Source: Lingula anatina
Taxonomy: Eukaryota > Brachiopoda > Lingulata > Lingulida > Lingulidae
Assembly (NCBI RefSeq): GCF_001039355.2
Contig: NW_019774125.1
Span: 254,967 to 318,966 of the forward strand
Reading direction: 5' to 3'
DNA length: 64,000 bases
Under the pieces are notes generated by a model. The model did not search any database. It was not told where the DNA came from and was given only the letters and a program-made list of their open reading frames with translations. Within the stretch, counting starts at the first letter, position 1, and the number at the start of each line of letters is the position of its first letter. Positions 1-10,500 of this stretch are shown here, piece after piece. The translations under genes were made by a program, and so were the position numbers.

Positions 1-19
1 TTTTTTTCTGTACTCATAG

Positions 20-212
20 GTGGCCTACAAAACTAAACATAGCCATGTGCGACAACGACAAGAAAAGGGAACTCCCGCCAGGATTTCAGTGCGAGCGTGT
101 ACTGTACAACACGACTGTTTTTCGGAAAAGCCCCGGGGCCGGAGAGTGCAACTTCAGAGAATCCCACGAAATGGTTGCCGTGGCTTGTGAGAAAAAACGC
201 ACATGGGGGTAG
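20..212 (+). CDS. 3' terminal exon of a small Cys-rich secreted protein, possibly IL-17-like (partial)
   Basis: An open frame follows a 3' splice-like site (TTTTTTTCTGTACTCATAG) and runs to TAG at 210-212, about 63 residues. The rest of the gene lies left of the window. The peptide has four cysteines and an N-glycosylation site (NTT). The order CERVLYNTTVFRK, then GECNF, then MVAVACEKK resembles the C-terminal half of invertebrate IL-17 cytokines, where a V-LRR strand precedes a Cys and a final V-V-C strand. The usual CTC ending is absent, so the family call is tentative; another cystine-knot protein is possible. The exon is short and would be missed by a length cut-off. Coding status is likely; identity is uncertain. 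Confidence 0.45.
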
Positions 213-2094
213 TAGGGGGGTCATCCTAAATCAATGGTAGACTAGATCAATTAGGATCAGCAGAGAGAGAGAGAGAGAGAGAGAGAGACGTACAGTGACA
301 AATAATTGTAAAACACTGTTCTAAATATGCAGTAGTAATGGCTTTTAAGGGGTTACATATTTAAACGGAAAAAGTGCGAAATGACAAGTCAAACACACAG
401 TAACAAGGATTTTGATGAGTTTAATGATATACTCAATTGATAGAATTGATAGAATGATGCGTGCGTATGTTTGCGTGTGTACACAACAATCTTTAATAGG
501 CATTAAAAGGAAAGTGCATTTTACCTCATCATATTTTTTTCATTTTAAAACTTGATGAGAATTAACATGCATAGCTTCTTCTAGTCATTCCATATATATA
601 TATATATATATATAAAGATAAGGAGAGGGGGGTAGAAAAAGAGTTGGAAAAAGCAATGTGGTTACATATATGAATATATATATATATATATAAATATACA
701 TGTATTTATTCATTATACTTTTAATATCACCTGTTGTGATAATTGACTGATATGTGTATTTGTTTTACTGATGTCAGGAAGAATCTCGCCTATACAGTAT
801 ATCCCTGGAAACTTCATAATATTAAGAAAACTTTTTTGATATAGTTATATTTTGTATATGATTTTGTATTTGATAAATTAATGTTTACATAAGAGTTTTT
901 CATATTTTTTCATTTAGTTTTAGTATATTGCTGTAGAGAATTGGCATCCAATTCTCTTCCTTTCCCTCCTACACTTATTTTATATCTAAGCTGATAGCAT
1001 GATATTAAGAAGTTTTTTTTTTTTTTTGGCGTATTTGCATTTTGTAAATGCTTTTGTAATTAATAAATTAATGTTTACCCGATATAAAATTATTGTCAAA
1101 AAGCCAAGCCATTATACAGATTAAAAGATACGACAATTTGTCAAAAAAATAAATGTTTTTTTTTCTAAAGCTTTTTCATTTTCTTCCATTTAGTTATATT
1201 GTTATGATTAGACACTGTGTCTGTGTATATTTTGTCTGTCTGTCCCAGTCGTCGCCGTTCCTGTGGCTGTCGCCGTCGCTGTCTGAAACATGACGATTGC
1301 CCCATAAGTGCCAAACCGTATTTTTGTTTTATTTTAAATTTACTGAGTGGCTTTGTTTGGTAAAGAGGCAGGTTGCTAGTTTACAGTTACGGTATTTATT
1401 TATTTATTTATTTATTATTATTTTTTTTTTTTGCACAATTATTTTGGTGATGTTTGCTTAATATTTCAATGACAAACCGTATTTCTGTTTTGTTTGGTAA
1501 AAAGGTGGGTTGCTTCAGAAAATCTGCAGGATCGTAATCTTTTTTTTTTGTGCAATTTTGGCAATTTTAATTAAAAAATCGAAATTAAAGGTGTTTACGC
1601 CCATAAGTACCAAACCATATTTTTGTTTAAGATCAAATTTACTGAGCGGCTTTGCTTGGAAAAGAGACAGGTTACGATCAACATGGTTAAGTTGGTGCCA
1701 GCAGTCCATTTATTTAAATAATTTGTTTAATGATGTAAAATAAATGAAATCTTTTCTAAAGAGCTATATGTGGAGGCATGGCCTTTAGGCATGTTATACT
1801 AATAACAATAATTTATTGAACCGATAAAATATACAAAGTATATGATATCGAGAATCGTTTGCCTGTAAAAGTAGTTATGTTATGAATCCCTGCAATATTT
1901 TGCATGAGTGTCGTACCTGATGTTGATATGACATAATTAACATAATTTAGTGCTGCATTCCATACTCATTTGCATGGAAACGTTGACTATACAATACAGT
2001 ACAACTATACAGTATGACATGATCGTACAAGTACTATATACGTACCTCAACGTATGAAGCCTCGGCCACAACCGGACGCACGAATTTTAGGATC
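213..2094. other. Intergenic, AT-rich, simple repeats
   Basis: No convincing gene. It contains a (GA)n run (261-289), (AT)n runs (593-614 and about 675-692), an ATTT-rich run near 1393-1415, and two diverged copies of an AT-rich segment (about 820-943 and 1001-1207) sharing ATATTAAGAA and TAAATTAATGTTTAC words. Confidence 0.6.
1301..1676. repeat. Degenerate local repeat, three copies
   Basis: A segment with the words CCATAAGTGCCAAACC, ATTTTTGTTT and GAGTGGCTTTGTTTGG at 1301-1381 recurs in shorter form at about 1471-1515 and again at about 1599-1676. The copies are separated by T-rich spacers that are themselves alike (TTTTTGCACAATT and TTTTTGTGCAATT). The pattern indicates old local tandem duplication; no coding potential is seen. 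Confidence 0.6.
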
Positions 2095-2472
2095 TTACGG
2101 CCCCTGCGAATTTTGGGTGCAGTGGAGGCCGTGGAGTTCGTAGAGATAGAGGAAGTTTGAAATGGAAAGGCGCAAGTCTGCCTTGCGAGTCGCAGGGTCC
2201 ACGTGAGAAGCAGGGACGCTAATTGCAAGGTACGATTTACTCATTTCTTGAGTTTGTCTTGCTACCTGCATACGTGGCAGGCACACACCATTTATGAAGA
2301 GAATGCTACTCACGGCGTAAGTAATTTCCTTTTGCTTCACACTTGCCTCACACGCTTGTAATGACGTACTGACCGCGTACGTCAGTTTTGCCTCCTGTTC
2401 TCCCCTTCTTTCTTTTTCCTCCTCCCTTCTTTTCTGCTCTCTTAGCTTCTTTCCCTTGCCTTTTGCAGGCAT
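2095..2472 (-). CDS. Hypothetical basic/coiled-coil N-terminal ORF (uncertain)
   Basis: A minus-strand frame starts with MPAKGKGKKLREQKRREEE, a highly charged Lys/Arg/Glu stretch predicted to be helical, followed by a less biased part ending at 2095. A second minus frame overlaps its end and stays open to a donor-like GTACGT near 2044, and GTGAGT occurs inside the ORF, so a spliced gene continuing leftwards is possible. The upstream DNA (2560-2960) is clearly richer in G, C and CpG than its surroundings, as in a promoter. I do not recognise the family. It may be chance reading through a low-complexity purine stretch. Confidence 0.25.
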   Translation of the reverse strand: MPAKGKGKKLREQKRREEEKERRGEQEAKLTYAVSTSLQACEASVKQKEITYAVSSILFINGVCLPRMQVARQTQEMSKSYLAISVPASHVDPATRKADLRLSISNFLYLYELHGLHCTQNSQGP

Positions 2473-2559
2473 ATTAGAAGCTGAATTGAGCAAATTAAAA
2501 AATTTTGGAAATGTTGTACAAGCGACGTTATTTGGCACAAGCGACGTTATTTGTCGAGA

Positions 2560-2960
2560 CACGAGCGTGCATCGTAAGCATGCCTTTTATACTTCTGGCG
2601 TGTAGGGGGGCGACGCACTTCCGCCGTGCTTTCGACTTTGTTCGTTAGCTGTGGGGGCGTGCGTCGTACTCAACACGCAAAAGGCACTTGCTCCTTCATT
2701 GTTTACAACGTGCGTCTTGGACCACGCACGACTCACTTGCGTGCTTCTCGCAAACTCCTTGCGAGTGGAGCAAGTTACGTTTGCGGCCTCGCTGTTCGCA
2801 GATTATTCGTAGGATCTTTTGGACATGTCCAACTTCCTCCGTACGTGCTTACGGGCTGTCTGCGGACTCCAAATTTCGCAAGAAGGACTTGCGCTGCACG
2901 TGAGATTCTGCGCAAAATTTGGACGCAAGCAGACCGTTATAGCCCGTGCGGCCGGTTGTG
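2560..2960. other. CpG-rich segment, possible promoter or repeat
   Basis: This stretch stands out from AT-rich neighbours by many CpG and GCGT/ACGC words. It would be upstream of the minus-strand ORF ending at 2095, or could be a fragment of an interspersed repeat. Plus-strand frames here are open but lack recognisable domains. Confidence 0.3.
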
Positions 2961-4189
2961 ACCGAAGCTTGAAATTACAATACTGAAAAGAAGCAAATTT
3001 GGGGGGTTTCAGAAAGGTTTTACATTACAATATAATAAAATCAAGTAAATGAATCGAGAAATAGCCGCCATGAGGTAATAAAATACGAGGGAGTGGCATG
3101 AGCATGATTTTGTTAAGCTCGCCAAATACGCGGGCGTGGCTATGCACTGAAAATCCGTCATCCAAATCGTCATATCTTTCAAATCCATTACAGGATTAAA
3201 CGGTCTTCCTTTCATGTAGGGTCCGCCATATTTGAGCCCTGGACCAGTTAATACGCGGATCTTCTATTCTGAAAGGCCCCTAAGAGGTATCAGTTTTTCG
3301 CTGGTACCCTGCATGTGGGAGAATAAGTGATTGGTGTCTGTATGTTTGCCAGCTTAGCTGTCTAAATTATGCCGTTGTGTCATTTCTGGCATACAATTTC
3401 CAACTTTCACTCCTTCATTTATTTCACGCTACTTAGTTGCATTGTCATAAATCAGATAATTCCAAGCAGTTTGCAGGAATCATCTTCATGCGTTTGAGCA
3501 TGCACATTCGCACAAACGCGTCTGCACCAGTGCACGTGGGCCTTTTGTCGCGTCTTAACTTCAGTCCATGTCATTTGTCACCAAATTTAAAACAATCCGT
3601 CTAAATTCAATTCTCCACAGACGATGACGCGCATACCAATTTTAACTCATTTTCCGCAGTTGGGTTTCATGCCAATGCTGTTTCTTATTTTCATGCAATA
3701 TTAATTTTTTTCATTCAATGTTGTTTCAAATTTTCATGCAAATTTATTTTTGATTTAAGGATGTTTTATATTGTTATGCGATATTAATTTTTTTATTAAA
3801 AGCACAACCTTTAAATATTTGCTGTAACATCTTGGGGGGTAAACCGACAACAGCTACTTATTTAACTTCCTTGTTGTCGTCTGTCAAAGAACCACTGAGT
3901 ACGTGTGTACTACTCAGCGTGCGCTCTGCATCCTTCGCACTAATCTACATGTGGATATAATGTCTGGCTTAATAGACTTTGTTAGGTGAAATAATGGTAT
4001 GTCGAGATCGACCCGAGTTCACAAGGTGATCCCGACGAGGTTAAGGACGTATTTTTCTAAGTAATGTAGTTTGGCGCGCAACCGGCGCGCAAACTTGCGT
4101 CATTAAATCCGTGTAAGATTGTAATAATAAGTAAAACATGTGTAAAAGCCACTTCTTGTAATGACTCGGGGTCAGTTGTTGAATATAGC
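2961..4189. other. Intergenic, no gene seen
   Basis: AT-rich DNA with short diverged repeats (ATTTTCATGCAAATTTATTTTT and ATTTTCATGCAATATTAATTTTTTT words around 3640-3800). No open frame with recognisable content. Confidence 0.5.
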
Positions 4190-4720
4190 GGCGTTACGTT
4201 AACTTAGCCTTGCGGTTGACTTGGTTTCTGTCGCACGCACTTACGTGGTGGAGTTTTAGACCAAGGTTTACTTGTGTAAGTGCGCGTAAGTGAGAGATTG
4301 TTGAGTGAAAACATCCATCGGTTAGTACGTCCAGTACGTGTCCTGGAGAGGTCGCCAAATATGTTATGAACCTTTTTATACATATGAAATAAATGTCCTA
4401 AACTTATGTAAATTAAGTATGCTTAATTCAAGCGTGGGCTCGAAATGAGACATTACGTGTTCGACTTATTTAGCAGATAACGCAATCTGAAGATCCCACT
4501 GTTCGTGTCAGATTTATGAAAGGTCGCACAAAGAAAACCCCAAGTCTACAAAATGACCAGTTAAACTATTAATTCGTCGACTTCATATTTTAAGTTAAGT
4601 CTCCAAGCCTTAGCTCTCCAAAATCACGTCTCCTCCGTGCTCCGTCTCTCCCAATCTCCCCCTAAGGTATCAATCCCAATCTTTTATATACACATTTATC
4701 TTAGGTGAATCCAATAAAAG
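4190..4720. repeat. Interspersed repeat in two oppositely oriented pieces, also present at 23.65-24.0 kb
   Basis: The reverse complement of about 4190-4370 matches about 23655-23850 (shared words ACGTACTAA, CACTTACACAAGTAA, GAAACCAAGTCAACC, CAACAACTGACC). The direct sequence of about 4548-4720 matches about 23845-24010 (GACCAGTTAAAC, AAGTCTCCAA, TCCAATCTCC). The copy here is therefore an inverted rearrangement of the copy at 24 kb. No coding capacity is visible, so it is probably a non-autonomous element. Confidence 0.6.
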
Positions 4721-6177
4721 CCTGTGCGTCAACCAACTTGTTTTTCTCTTCAATATACAATTAACACTACCATAATTGTACTAGTATTTCTCCCTTTGCG
4801 GTGCAAATAACCTTTATTTCAAACTCATTAACAATTTTAAAACCAAAACCCGTAAAGGCACAATTCAACAGGAATTATACTTAAGATCGGCGTTTAGCAC
4901 TCAAATTGACGCACTCAGCGAAATTCTGTCATATGCAATTATCCTTACCGGGGGAATAGGTCAAATAATAGAACGCGGAAACTCGCCATAACTCTTGGAA
5001 AATTACCGGTACTGTCTCGTGGATTTCTTCCTTAGTCATGTGAAAGAATTTGGGGGGGGGGGGGGGGGGGGNAAGAATGATCAGTTGCTCAATGTTAGTT
5101 CACGTATCAGTTTTCATATTTATCAAACCAATGTAGATATTACAGACGAAGAAGTTTTAAAATGGTCAATGTGGGAGAAACGGATAGTGATCAATCATGT
5201 CGGTATGATGTGATTTTTACATGATTGCACAACTTAAGAGTCGTAAAAACTCCGCGTGTGGACATCTCTAAGTAATTTCGACGGGACTTCGTGAATCGAC
5301 TTACTTCCTGATAGGTTATCCGTGTTTTATATAAATGGTTAAGTAGCGCAAGTCAAGAGCTGATTAGTATTTCTACAAGGAAGCACACAGTTGACTTTAA
5401 TTAGCATTGAAATTGAATGGATCCAATTTTCTTACTTTGACTGAGGTGGTTATTTTTTTTTAAGACTTCAAAATGAATTTAAACAAATAAACGAATGTAT
5501 AATTACAGTTATACCGCTCGAGGCGCAATATGAACTGTATTTACAGAAAACAAGTCAAAAATCGTTTAATTACAGATTGAGAAAAGTTCTGATCTAAATA
5601 CTTTTTCTTGTTTCTGGAGTTAAACGGTTGATTTTACTGAATTTTACGTTGCTGACACTAAATGAAATGAAAAAAAAAGTAAAAATTAGAGCGTCGCTTT
5701 AGGTGCTAATGACTAACAGGATTGAAAAAAGTGTTCTTTGTATTTTGATTGAATCAGGCCATTTCAAATACACTATATAACATATTTTCAACAAAGTTGA
5801 CCTAGAAAGTGATTTTCGAATGGTAAATTACAAAATTAAAAAGATCCACTTACTTTCCACAAAATATATTCATTTTATTCATTTGATAACTGAAACTATG
5901 AAGAGGTATATCAAACGTATAATAGTACACAGCATTATATTCGGCTGAAAACTTGAACTGTGAATGGATGTTTACAGATAAAGAATAAAAAAAAAACAGT
6001 TAAATCCCATCAGTAATCTTAATGATTAAAAACCACAATAATTTCTATAAAGTTCACATGAACTTAGTCATGTCACGCACATAACAAGTCACCCAACTTA
6101 AAAGCTTCGTAATGAAGCCTAAATCTAAGCTAGCCTTTTGTTTCGAAATATTCTTTCTCGATGAAATGTGCACTTAC
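4721..6177. other. Intergenic with poly-G/N contig join
   Basis: No gene recognised. A 20-base G run at 5052-5071 is followed by a single N (5072), which looks like a contig join or unresolved homopolymer rather than biology. The rest is AT-rich. Confidence 0.5.
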
Positions 6178-6591
6178 CGGTAGCCAGCACTTCCATTCCT
6201 AAGACTTGCAATCCTGTTACACCTGCAGTATTGCCCATCATTGCTAGACCACATGTACAAGGCTGTCAAGCAGCAATATCGCCCGGCGCTATTCCTGAAT
6301 GCGCCATGGCCGAGACAACAACTACGATGGCAACAGTTGAATGACTGCATGGATTCTTCATAACATAATTGTAACTGACCAGATAAATTATATTGCCTGT
6401 CCCTAAGATGCTGGTTTATATAAACTGAATATTTGGGTTCTAACTTGTAAAAAAAAACAGATTCATAACTAGAGGATCAGAGAGGCGATACCGCCTCCGA
6501 ATATTGTACCACCAGCTGGAGCAAGCGCATTCGTATAGACCCCCACATACACAAAATAAGGGACACAGCCACCAGTTTTGTGCTCCACAAG
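6178..6591 (-). pseudogene. Possible small-exon gene remnant, weak ISG12/IFI27-like pattern
   Basis: Two short minus-strand stretches look coding although brief. From 6591 (after TTTTTACAG) to TAG at 6469, a frame reads VEHKTGG, FVYVGVYTNALAPAGG and GGGIASLIL. From about 6262 (after GCTTGACAG) to a strong donor (G|GTAAGT) at 6178, a frame reads GLAMMGNTAGVTGLQVLG. Just before it, SAMAHSGIAPGDIAA is followed by TGA. The Gly/Ala hydrophobic pattern SGIAPG-IAA recalls the small membrane ISG12/IFI27 family. Stops between pieces suggest a decayed gene or separate exons. An N at 6622 shows local assembly uncertainty. This is weak. Confidence 0.2.
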
Positions 6592-7569
6592 CTGTAAAAA
6601 TGCAATCAACAAGAATTTTTANTTTTTTTACAAACTCTATGGCTTTAGGCCTTGTATATATCTCTTGAAATATCTCTTTTATTGAAAGCAAATTGGTGTA
6701 TAATAATAATATTTGAACTGTAACCATATGCCTTTGTTGTTAATTTCGAAGGACCGGGATATACTTTCCCTGTTTCAACATCATATTCCCACGTCCCGTC
6801 CGGGGTCGTGCGCCGACGCGGCGACCCCGCGCGTTACAATTTATATAAACACTTGAAAGAAGTTCTGTTTCAGAGTGCAGCATATGCAGTGAAAATAGTT
6901 AATAATATGTGACTGTTTTCAGTAGAACTTTTTCAATTTTGATGTACACTGGGACTACCGTTCCTGTCACGCCGGTATTAATAATAAAAAAAAATATATT
7001 ACAACTTCAATTTAAAGAAATAAGCAAACGATTTATATAAGCTTTATTTGGTCATGATAAAATTACTTTTAAAATGACTTTCATTGGTTAAATGATTGGA
7101 AAGACACCGTCCCCGTGAGTGCGAGCCAGCTGCCAAACTATATGTACTTGTACGGTGGGCAACGGGCACGAAAAAGTTTTAAACTTCAAACTCTTGACCT
7201 AGGTTGATCTTAGTACTAACAGTAAGGCTGATAAAGTGACCCCTTTGTTTGTATCTGCACTAAAATAGATAAGTAACTAACAACATGCACTTGCAGGGTT
7301 AAACATTCCGTCTTATCATGCCATAGAAGGCTTATTTATATTTCCCTTTCTTTGCTGTCCCACTTATTGGAAGACTGAGATCTAAACTCACCGAGCATCT
7401 CTTTTAAATATATGTATTAATAATCAATTATTTGTGCGAAGTGCGACAATGAGTATAAAACGAATAGGTGTGTGTGACTCATTTAAGTATGTGTGACGTG
7501 CTGCTATCATACTTCCTAGTTTACAAGAAGGAAGTGACTGTGTGTACTAATTATAAAAATACAAGCAAA
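6592..7569. promoter_or_regulatory. Upstream region of receptor gene A
   Basis: No gene seen. The last ~430 bases share blocks with the regions upstream of genes B and C, for example AACAGTAAGGCTGATAA near 7219 against AACAGTAAAGCTGATAA near 13347, so the promoter was duplicated with the genes. A GC-rich hairpin (GGGGTCG / CGACCCC arms) lies at about 6797-6825 in otherwise AT-rich DNA. Confidence 0.4.
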
Positions 7570-10500
7570 ATGGCGGTCTGTCGCACCTGCCCCAGTTCTG
7601 TAGGATCAAGATATGCCGGCATTCTGATCATGCTGGTTTGGATAATTAAATTTAGTTCAGTTGAAGGTAAGTTTAATTGAATGGTCTGGTGCATGTATAG
7701 TACAAATAAGATTTCACACAGCGCGTAGACTAAAGGAGACAACAAAATAAACAGTGAAGACCGAACAAGGTGGTGCTTTTGTAAAAAATGTGAGGTACAT
7801 TATAATGGGCAATACAAGTCATTGTGCAGGCACGCTCAGCAGCGAAGTATCCCAAGGCGGGGTGTGGCAGTTACGGGTGATCACCTGACTTTGCAAACTG
7901 TAAATACTACAGGTAGTACAGGTATATTTTACTGCACGAGTGTAAGATAAAAATGAATACATCTCTGACTTGTAGGGCCAAGGTATGCTGTCCTGACGCA
8001 GCAGTATGCCAGCTACATGTATATACCGGTACATGTAGTAATCAGTTTTGGTTACAGTACCCTGTGACCGCCAGAGCCATCTCACATATATTGTCGTTAA
8101 AATGCTAATCATCAGCTGATACATGAAATGAGCCGAGATGACGTCATATACAAGCAATAATTTTTATATCATATGCATGTAACACGATATATAAGTGATC
8201 TTGAAGACCATAAGGTGGTCCATGCAAGTTTGGATTTACCCCCGACTGAGCGAAGTTATAAGCATCCCCAATAGTGTTGAACCTGCACCTTTTTGTTTGT
8301 CATACATGCCTTGAGTTGACTTCAGGGTTCAGTATGATTTTAGTTTACCTGCACATCTGTCGCATTCTACAGTATGGCTATCAAATTCAAGATTGCTGTT
8401 TGAATATTCTAGAGCTTGTTATTTTGTTACTACATACATGTATACATTGTCAACAGATTTTCAAGTTTTAGAAAATGGATAATGGATGCCTTGTGTGGGG
8501 CGTGTAACAGTGTTCTGTCTTTTAGGTATATGCAGTGAACCCGACATCAATGCTCTACCAACGGACAGCAGGTGCCCTCGACCATTGTTGAAAATGCGAC
8601 TGTGTGGTACGAGGACGCCAACTGTATGCGCCAGTAAATATAAACCCATCATTACGCTATATTTTAAATACAACTTGGTCCTTTTTTTTCGTGTACAAAT
8701 GTGCGTTTTTTTGTTCATACTTAAAAGTAAACAGCATTAAAATTTACATTTTTATATATCATTATTCATAAATCAATGTAAATTTATAAATCAATGTGTA
8801 TCCGTTATTTCAAATAAATGTACAAATAGTTGTTGATAAGACTTTAAATACACAGTAATTTAAAGATAACTAAAATATAAGATGTTACTACATATCGCTT
8901 ACATACTTTTTCTTTTTAAAATGCGCATTGTGCTCTCATTATTGATATACACTGCACATGTGTAAGTAGAAAGTGTTCCATTTTAATGGGATTTTAGTTG
9001 TTTTGTATAAGGTATTCCAGATATACTGTATCATGAGCAAATACTTGCATTATATTTTCAGTGCCACAAAATGTGACTCAAGTGTTCCATGGATACAGAA
9101 CAGACGGTGCATCAGAGATGAGGGACATCAGAACGGTAGAGCAATGTGTTAATGGATGTATACAGAGTCCCACCTGTTTCGCTGCGGACTGGAATATAGA
9201 GTGGAAAGGGTGCTGGTTTCATGGAAGTGGTTCATTTTGCAGTAGGCCAATACAAGACTCTACTGTTGATCATTATAAAATCAAAACATGTAGCAGTTCA
9301 GGTAAGGTGATATATTGGGTATATTCAATATGCCAGTGTAGCCATACACATACATTTAATAATTAATTTTATACATTTATTATATAACGAAGACGTAACG
9401 AAGACTTAAAACTTAAAATATTGATATTTGTAACAAATATAGGTCTATATTGTAAATGATAAATACGTGTACTCTTGGTTACAAATTCTATTAATTCTGA
9501 AGATCATTATAAAATCAAAACATGTAGCAGTTCAGGTAAGATAATATCATGGGTATATTCAACATGCCAGTATATCCATACATGTACCTTAAAAGTACTT
9601 TTATTATATAACGAAGACTTAAAACTTAAAATATTGATATTTGTAACAAATAAATATCGTAAATGATAAATGCATGTACATGTACTCTTGGTTAAAAACC
9701 CTGATTTTGAAGATTTCTACACAATGTCCAAATGTTTTTGAACTTTTGTCAGTTAATTCATTATTTTATATATTTATTATTTTTCTTTTGTAAACATATG
9801 CAGTTTCTTCTTCTATGAAATAATTTTTTGAAATCATGGTTTTATTAACCACAATATTAATCACTGGTAATGATGTTGCTTTCCTTTATATTGCAGGATG
9901 GGAATGCAGTACACAGTGTAGTTATGGTTGTTGTCGGCAAGGGCATTTACAAAATCAGCAATCATGTTGCTACAACCGTGAGTAGTTTTTAGGTCGTAAG
10001 TTTTTTTAGAATATCATTTAGTGGAGATTATTAAGCTGTGTTTGTAACAATATTCCAAATTATGTTAACATTGTAGGGGCTCTACTATTTTTCGAGCTGA
10101 GTCATGTTTATCATTATTATTGTATCAAATATTATTATCTTTATGTCCCCATATTATATTGCAAGAATTCAAAGACGACTTTTCGGAATATACATGTACC
10201 TGAATATACAACGTTTCTATACTTACAGCTGAAACATGCCCTGACCCTGGAAGAGGAGAAAATGTAACGTCTCATGCATCATCTGGACCTTACAACATTG
10301 GGGAGGTAAAACAATACACGTGTAGTCGGGGACACTTTCTCGAAAATAATTCCACATCAAAGGCGTTGCTTTGTCAAATCAACGGTACATGGAATGATAC
10401 TACTGCCCAGTGTAAACCCGGTCATTGTACACCACCAGATGTCGGCAACAACGCAACGTCATCTAAAGTTCCGCCATACCACGTGCACCAACACGTGGAC

